NCBI RefSeq assembly: GCF_020085105.1
Contig: NC_058055.1
Location: 7,514,822 to 7,578,821 of the forward strand
Source of the DNA: Siniperca chuatsi
Lineage: Eukaryota > Chordata > Actinopteri > Centrarchiformes > Sinipercidae
Length of the DNA: 64,000 nucleotides
Direction of reading: 5' to 3'
Notes under the pieces: generated by a model
The model's database searches: none
The model's input: the letters and a program-made list of their open reading frames with translations, nothing else
What the model was told of the DNA's origin: nothing
In this document: in pieces, positions 58,641-64,000 of the stretch
Layout of the letters: every line of letters starts with the position of its first letter
How positions within the stretch are numbered: the first letter of the stretch is position 1
Position numbers and translations under genes: made by a program

Positions 58641-60346
58641 GTGTTTTGTCTTTTGCATGTTGTAATTGTTCTGTAAATGCTTGTGATCAGAGTGCTCAGT
58701 AGTTTGAGCATTGTCAGCACCTCCTGAGATCCATTAATACTGAGGGTGAATTATTGGTACTAAGTGCAAACACAATAAATTATACAGGAAGTTTGATAAC
58801 CTTTCCATTTGCCGAAAGTCATTCCAAAAATATAATTATTTCGTAACAGAGAGAGAGGAAACGCTCTCATTAAAGAGCTTTAATGCTTTAATGTCAAAAC
58901 AACATGAAGAGTTATCAGTCCGCTCCTCCTGAAATTATGACCACACTAAGTGGATTTCTGAGCATCTATTCTGTCTGATCCTCAGCTGGGTTTTAGAAAA
59001 GCTCCTCTGTGGAAATGGCTGTCTTTCATCTTTAAACACTGCTGCTTGTGGGCTGAAACTTAACACCGGAGTGTACAAAACATTTCTCTAGAATTTTGGA
59101 ATTTCTCCTGTGGTCTTAATCAAATTGTTTTCAGTGTAGAATCAGGTTTCCCAGCATTCACAAACGTTTTTGGTGACACTTAATTGTACTTGGGTACTTC
59201 ATATCCTAATTACTTGAGAAAGATGATGCTGACTTGCTGAGGTCTGGTTCCAAATATCCTGTTATAAAAACACTGTATTAATCACAAATTCAGTGTACAT
59301 GTTTTAAATTTGATCATGGGCTTTTTTTGCCTATTTATTTCTGTTCAACTTGATCTTGATGTCCTTGAAATTCCTGGAAAAAAAACATTTGTTTGAACTG
59401 GAGAGTAAGTGGAGTGATTTCAACCTAACCAACCCTGTGTAATCATTTCTTTTCAGTCAAACAATCCCTCTGTCCTGCTGTTATTTCTGGTCCTACACAG
59501 CTTACAGTACAGCTGAGCTCAACTCTATTTCTTAGTTAGCTTCTCTGTTGCTAGCATGCTACAACAGCCCATTCTGTGTAATGAGTTTATAGTACCATTA
59601 GATGGCTACTGTGTGCTATCGTGTGTCCTTTGTGTCCTGTTTTATCTGTCCCTTCATCTCATCCCCTGTCAAGTGTTCCCTCATTTGGTTACCTCTGTGA
59701 AATATATGAATATGTCACTGTGGTCAATAAAAATCAATTGTAAAATACTTTAAAAATGTTGGATAAATGTTGGATAATATTGGATTACTTATATTTTTCT
59801 TTTACTCATCTAAATGATGTGAAGCCTGATGGTCAATGGCACTGGATTTATACTGTTAGCTGCTATTTCCCCATTAGACCACATGCATGTTTGAAACATT
59901 GTTCAGGACAAGATAGCAATTAACAGCACAGGACACGAGGAACAGGACACAGCCGGCACAGGGCAGGACAGAAAAGGACACAGTGGCCACCTAATGATAC
60001 AAGACCTTCATTACACAGGACAAGACACTAAATTACACCTTCTCACTAAATAACACCTTTTCTCATGTACCACCAAGCCAGGAGCCTGTAAAGGCGTTGT
60101 ACAGTAAAGGGTTTGTAGACCTAAAGAGAAGCACTGATCAAATAATCTGCTGAGCTTGGTGAAACACCTCTGGTGAATTTATGTTGGATATACTTCTTTT
60201 TTTCTAATTTGTCAAAATTAAATACATATTTTTCCTCTTACCTGTAGTGCTATTTATCCATCTAGATTGTTTTGGTGTGAGTTGCAGAGTTTCGGCCGTA
60301 GAGATGTCTGCATTTCTTTAATATAATGGAACTATGTGGCACTCGG
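58641..60346. other. Intergenic DNA, no gene seen
   Basis: AT-rich unique sequence with a tandem-like 'aggacacag/caggaca' patch near 59,907-59,980. No exon recognised. Confidence 0.5.
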
Positions 60347-60560
60347 CTTGTGGTGCTCAAAGCACCAAAAAAATACATTTGAGACCTTGTTGTGAGCAGT
60401 TTCATGTAGGAACTATTGGTAGAAAGAAAATAGTTCCTACATGAAACTGCTCACAACAAATCTGTGGATTATCTTGAGTAACTGGGTCATGATTTCTGGA
60501 AAGAGACATTGCTGTTGAGTTTTTCAAATGTATTTTTTTTGGCACTTTGAGCACCACAAG
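60347..60560. mobile_element. Foldback (palindromic) element, about 214 bp
   Basis: The outer arms cttgtggtgctcaaag (60,347-60,362) and ctttgagcaccacaag (60,545-60,560) are perfect inverses. The inner arms at 60,387-60,416 and 60,430-60,459 are a perfect 30-bp inverted repeat with a 13-base loop. The outer arms also share an A-rich/T-rich stretch (aaaaaaatacatttga against caaatgtatttttttt). Noncoding. No target duplication was identified. Confidence 0.8.
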
Positions 60561-60589
60561 CTTGCCAAAACTCAGCAGCTCACACCATC

Positions 60590-60840
60590 TTAGTTGCTAA
60601 CATTTACTAATTAGCTCTAAACATAAAGTACAGCTGAGGCTGATGGGAATGTCATTTGTTTTGTAGGTATTTGGTCATAAACACGTGCTGGATTAAAAGT
60701 CAGGGGATCACCAGTCATTAGGGTTCATCCTCTGAGCACCATGGATATCTGTACCAGATTTCATGGCAATCCATCCAATATTTGTTGAGATATTTCAGTG
60801 TGGACCAAAGTGGTAGACCCACAGATCAACATTGCCATAG
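60590..60840. repeat. Dispersed teleost repeat
   Basis: Contains 'aagtacagctgaggctgatg', 'ggtatttggtcataaac', 'aaaagtcaggggatcacc', 'tttcatggcaatccatcc' and 'gttgagatatttcagt' in this order. I recognise this series as one of the most frequent dispersed repeats of percomorph fishes. The copy is internally shortened. Confidence 0.7.
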
Positions 60841-62258
60841 AGGCACAAAAGGTGATATTATATTGGTGGTGATGATGCATGTGATAACATAAAAGCAAGG
60901 AGAAACCAATAAAACTGATTGGCATGCTTTGCAGCCTGCTCATTGATCGTTGGCAACAGATGAATTCCCTGCTGAGCCTCTGGGCTAATCAAACTCTTCG
61001 CTTCACATATTCTACAGACTGTGTGCTGCAGCAAAGGCTGCTGTTATTGGCTCCACAATGCTTACAAACAGCTGCACTTTCTGAAGGGCAAGACTTTTGT
61101 CTCTGCAGGAAGAAGCAAATGTTTACTCATAAAACTCACGCTTTTGTACCGAACAAGAATGAAAGCCAACAAACTGTTGGGGAAAAAACTGCTCTGTTGG
61201 CACGGCAAATTGAAACTATGTTTAGATTTTGTAAGGAATTAAATATTAATTAGAAGGTAGAATTAAAATATCATCTTAAGCATGTTAACAGTTCCTCAGA
61301 CCTTTGAAAGTGCCATAAAAGCTGCTATTAGCGTCCCTGTAACACTCTGTAGTGTACTAAAAAATAAAAGTCCTTCAAGATCCATTTACAGTTGTGGACC
61401 ACAGTATTTTGTAATGTGTTACGTTTCCTTGTAGTGTGAGACTTTTCAGCTTTAATGAAGCAATGAAATGTAATATTGCACTAAAAACAGCTGTCCAGTG
61501 TAGTCTTTATGTTAAAAACTGTGCACTGTGTTTTAACTGATGAGAGTGCTTAATGAAATATTTAACGGGCTATTAAAATATGTGATTTGTGATAATATAT
61601 ATATATATGTCACAAAATGTTGCCCATCAAGGACCCACAATGCTCTATTAGGTCTCTGATATGTTTCATGAACTCTGACGCTGTCCATGGTCCTGAGCGC
61701 TGCACCATAAATTCCACACCACCGGGGGTCAGTAGGATGCTTGGCACTAAAAGCACAAGAGCCACAGTGAGCAGTTGAGAAGCGACGGATAACATGAATA
61801 TAATGTGTCATTGAATCATTAATCAAATCAATCCCTGGGGGGAAGATTTGCACGGAATAAATTTAATATATTGAGCATGACAAAGACGGATCTGGACGGA
61901 ACACTTGCTCAAAATAATCAATTACAGTCCGTACAGCTTGGAAGTGACCCAAGAACACAGTGCACTTCCTTCAGCCAGCAGCGTACACACACACAAAAGA
62001 GGCAAACATTTACCAGCAGCACCATCATGCTGTAAGAATTCACTTATTGATGAGTTTCCAGAGCAGATCACACATACAGATGCGGCCGTAGACTCTTCTA
62101 TTAAACAGTTCAAAGGTCGTTTGGAGTTGTATATGGGCTCCAAGGGAGCACAGGGGGCATCAAGACACTATATTGACTTGTGCCATGTGATGCCAACTGT
62201 ACAGTATTATTAGACCAGAAAATAAGATTAGAATATAAGGTTTGTGTGACAAGTAAAT
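60841..62258. other. Intergenic DNA with one weak ORF
   Basis: No recognised gene. An AT repeat lies at about 61,596-61,607. A possible small ORF (61,610-61,795, minus) is listed separately. Confidence 0.5.
61610..61795 (-). CDS. Candidate short secreted peptide (unproven)
   Basis: A 61-codon frame that starts with an ATG whose upstream frame is closed by a stop. Residues about 8-22 (LLTVALVLLVPSILL) look like the hydrophobic core of a signal peptide, followed by a small, mostly polar segment with one cysteine. I do not recognise a family. The Kozak context is weak (T at -3), no splice sites were assigned, and another minus-strand frame (61,533-61,853) is also open here, so chance is quite possible. 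Confidence 0.2.
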   Translation of the reverse strand: MLSVASQLLTVALVLLVPSILLTPGGVEFMVQRSGPWTASEFMKHIRDLIEHCGSLMGNIL

Positions 62259-62651
62259 TTAAAGGGACACTCCACCAGTTTTGGTCAGTTTACTCATCAC
62301 TGGGAGTACTATCCTGTTTAAACAGTTGTATAGTGTCTTTTATGACTCCGGAGGAGCTTCCTAAAGCCTCAAGAAAATAACCCTGATGATGCCATAGTGA
62401 TGTCATCAGGGTTATCTTGACTTGGGCTTCAGACTTCAAATATTTGATAGAAAACCTGTGTTATATACGGAGGACAATGAGTTTTAAAGATTTGCGTATT
62501 TAACGGGCAGGGAAGATATTACGGGAATGTAAGATATTATTGAGTTGCATTCTGGGAATTGTAGGAACCAGCCCCTTTGAAGCTTGACCTATACTAGTGA
62601 TTAAAAGGTAGGATTTCTCAGCTTCTGATGCACCAATTTTGACCCCTTTAA
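62259..62651. mobile_element. MITE with TTAAAGGG ends
   Basis: Starts ttaaagggacactccacc and ends gacccctttaa. The short inverted ends begin and finish in TTAA. It carries an internal hairpin (aaccctgatga ... tcatcagggtt, 62,379-62,413). Phrases such as 'gcattctgggaattgtagg' are familiar from a frequent fish repeat. Noncoding. Confidence 0.65.
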
Positions 62652-64000
62652 GCACAAAGTCATCCTTTTACCGTACTTAAACATTTTCCGATGTGTTGCT
62701 GCTTTAGCAGGGTAAATTAATGCCTGAGTGAGAAAGCAAGAAGGAACATTAATCATGTCACAATACAGGCGTTGTTTACTATTACTGTTGTGAGTTGATC
62801 TCCAAAATGTCTGGGACTAAGTTTTGAACTGGATGACATTTTCGTCATCGCATTGAAGAGGTTTCATTAACCCAGGGGTCAACAACTTTTCATAGCTTAC
62901 AACTTCCTTTAATTTGAAGTTAGAAATTAAAAATAATCACTTAAAGAGGTTTTGTGAGAGGTGTGTGAATGAATACTTTTCAGCTAATGAGTGAATCCTG
63001 TGTCTCTGTGTATTGTCGATGAATGTGTTAGCTTACTTACACTTTATGAAATTGCTCTATGAGTTGCTGAGTGCATCAATGGCCAACAACCTTGTGTTAG
63101 AGGATGAGAAAGAATGATCCTTTGTCGTGTACGTCTACTTCCTTTTTCTTACCTTTGTCCTCCTCTGACTCAGTGGCATTTACACAAGCAACTTTAATTT
63201 TGCAGTAGCTAACATCTGTGAATAGATCTCAGAAAACTGACTCATGCGAAGCGCACAGAGCTGCTTTCATTTAATCATGCAGGTCAACCCAAGAGATTTT
63301 GGAAGGATAAAGACATATTTTTCCAGCAGCATGTTTCTTTGCTAAATTGACTGAGAGGATAGCAATAGAGCTGACATATTTTGATTTTGAAAGAAAAAAA
63401 GAGAGCGAGAGAGATGCCTTATGAATATGTCGATGTAATGGGATTTCTGTTATGAATGTATAAGAGTGCAGATAGAAAGATCTTTACTTTGTGTTTCTCT
63501 TCACCCTACACCCTCTCACCTCTGTACTAAAGAGCCTTCACTAACCGACAGGTACTCAGAACAGAGAACTGTGTATTGATTTAGCAGCTAAAAAGGCATT
63601 TTCAATTCACATACCATTTAAACAGCCTCCCCTGCACTTTTTACTCCACCAATTCCATTAACCTCACCCTCCCCTCTGGCACCCATCACCCCTCTCACTG
63701 TCTGTTAACCCTGTCCGCTTTATTCTCATCCCATCATTTCTGGTTCAGCAGGGATATGATCATTACCTTTCCACACACATTCAACTTTAGGCATGATTGT
63801 GTAGTGATACAAATATCAGTGTAATCTTGAGTGTGTTGTAAAAATGTAAAATCCCCAGTGGTAAATCCACAGGACAGTTTCTCTGCCAGTGATCCACTTT
63901 AACAAGCCTTTCCAGACTGTTATAGATTAAGCTGGCAGCAGTGATGCCATGTACAAACAAAATAATCCAAGTCTGTTAAAAAAAAGGTAAACATTATTGC
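62652..64000. other. Intergenic DNA, no gene seen
   Basis: AT-rich sequence with a GA-rich run near 63,391-63,412. No exon, RNA or defined repeat was recognised up to the window end. Confidence 0.5.

Overview
The window is nuclear DNA from a ray-finned (teleost) fish, probably a percomorph. The evidence is GT-AG introns, vertebrate gene content, very frequent (CA)n tracts, and several short dispersed repeats that I recognise as common in percomorph fishes. There are no bacterial features such as operons or ribosome binding sites. Three complete protein genes and one terminal exon could be read by joining exons with conserved splice sites.

Layout. Positions 1-22,391 are noncoding. They are probably a long intron or upstream region of an LHFPL-family tetraspan gene, whose last coding exon is at 22,392-22,618 (+) with a long 3' UTR to about 24,960. 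This block holds microsatellites, several MITE-like or SINE-like elements, a five-copy 21-bp tandem repeat, and a few stretches that look like conserved noncoding DNA. Tail-to-tail with it lies spata22 (25,313-28,913, -, 7 exons, 382 aa), the meiotic partner of MEIOB. About 7.3 kb of DNA separates the 5' ends of spata22 and stip1. It is filled largely by one decayed non-LTR retrotransposon (29,789-34,438, -) with a gag-like ORF1 carrying zinc knuckles and an ORF2 carrying endonuclease, reverse transcriptase and RNase H domains.

stip1 (36,236-43,625, +, 14 coding exons, 542 aa) encodes the HSP70/HSP90 co-chaperone HOP and has a well-formed heat-shock element upstream of its start. rps6ka4 (46,986-56,340, +, 18 coding exons, 784 aa) encodes MSK2, a nuclear tandem kinase activated by ERK/p38, with all catalytic and activating residues present. 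Its 3' UTR reaches about 58,620. From there to 64,000 I find only repeats, a palindromic element, and one weak candidate for a short secreted peptide.

The genes do not form one pathway. stip1 and rps6ka4 are both on human 11q13, so this part preserves an old vertebrate linkage. stip1 and rps6ka4 act in stress responses (protein folding; chromatin and transcription), spata22 in meiotic recombination. I found no unknown multi-gene system. The most unusual items are the near-full-length LINE between two divergent promoters, the paired copies of a short repeat around it, and several inverted-repeat elements.
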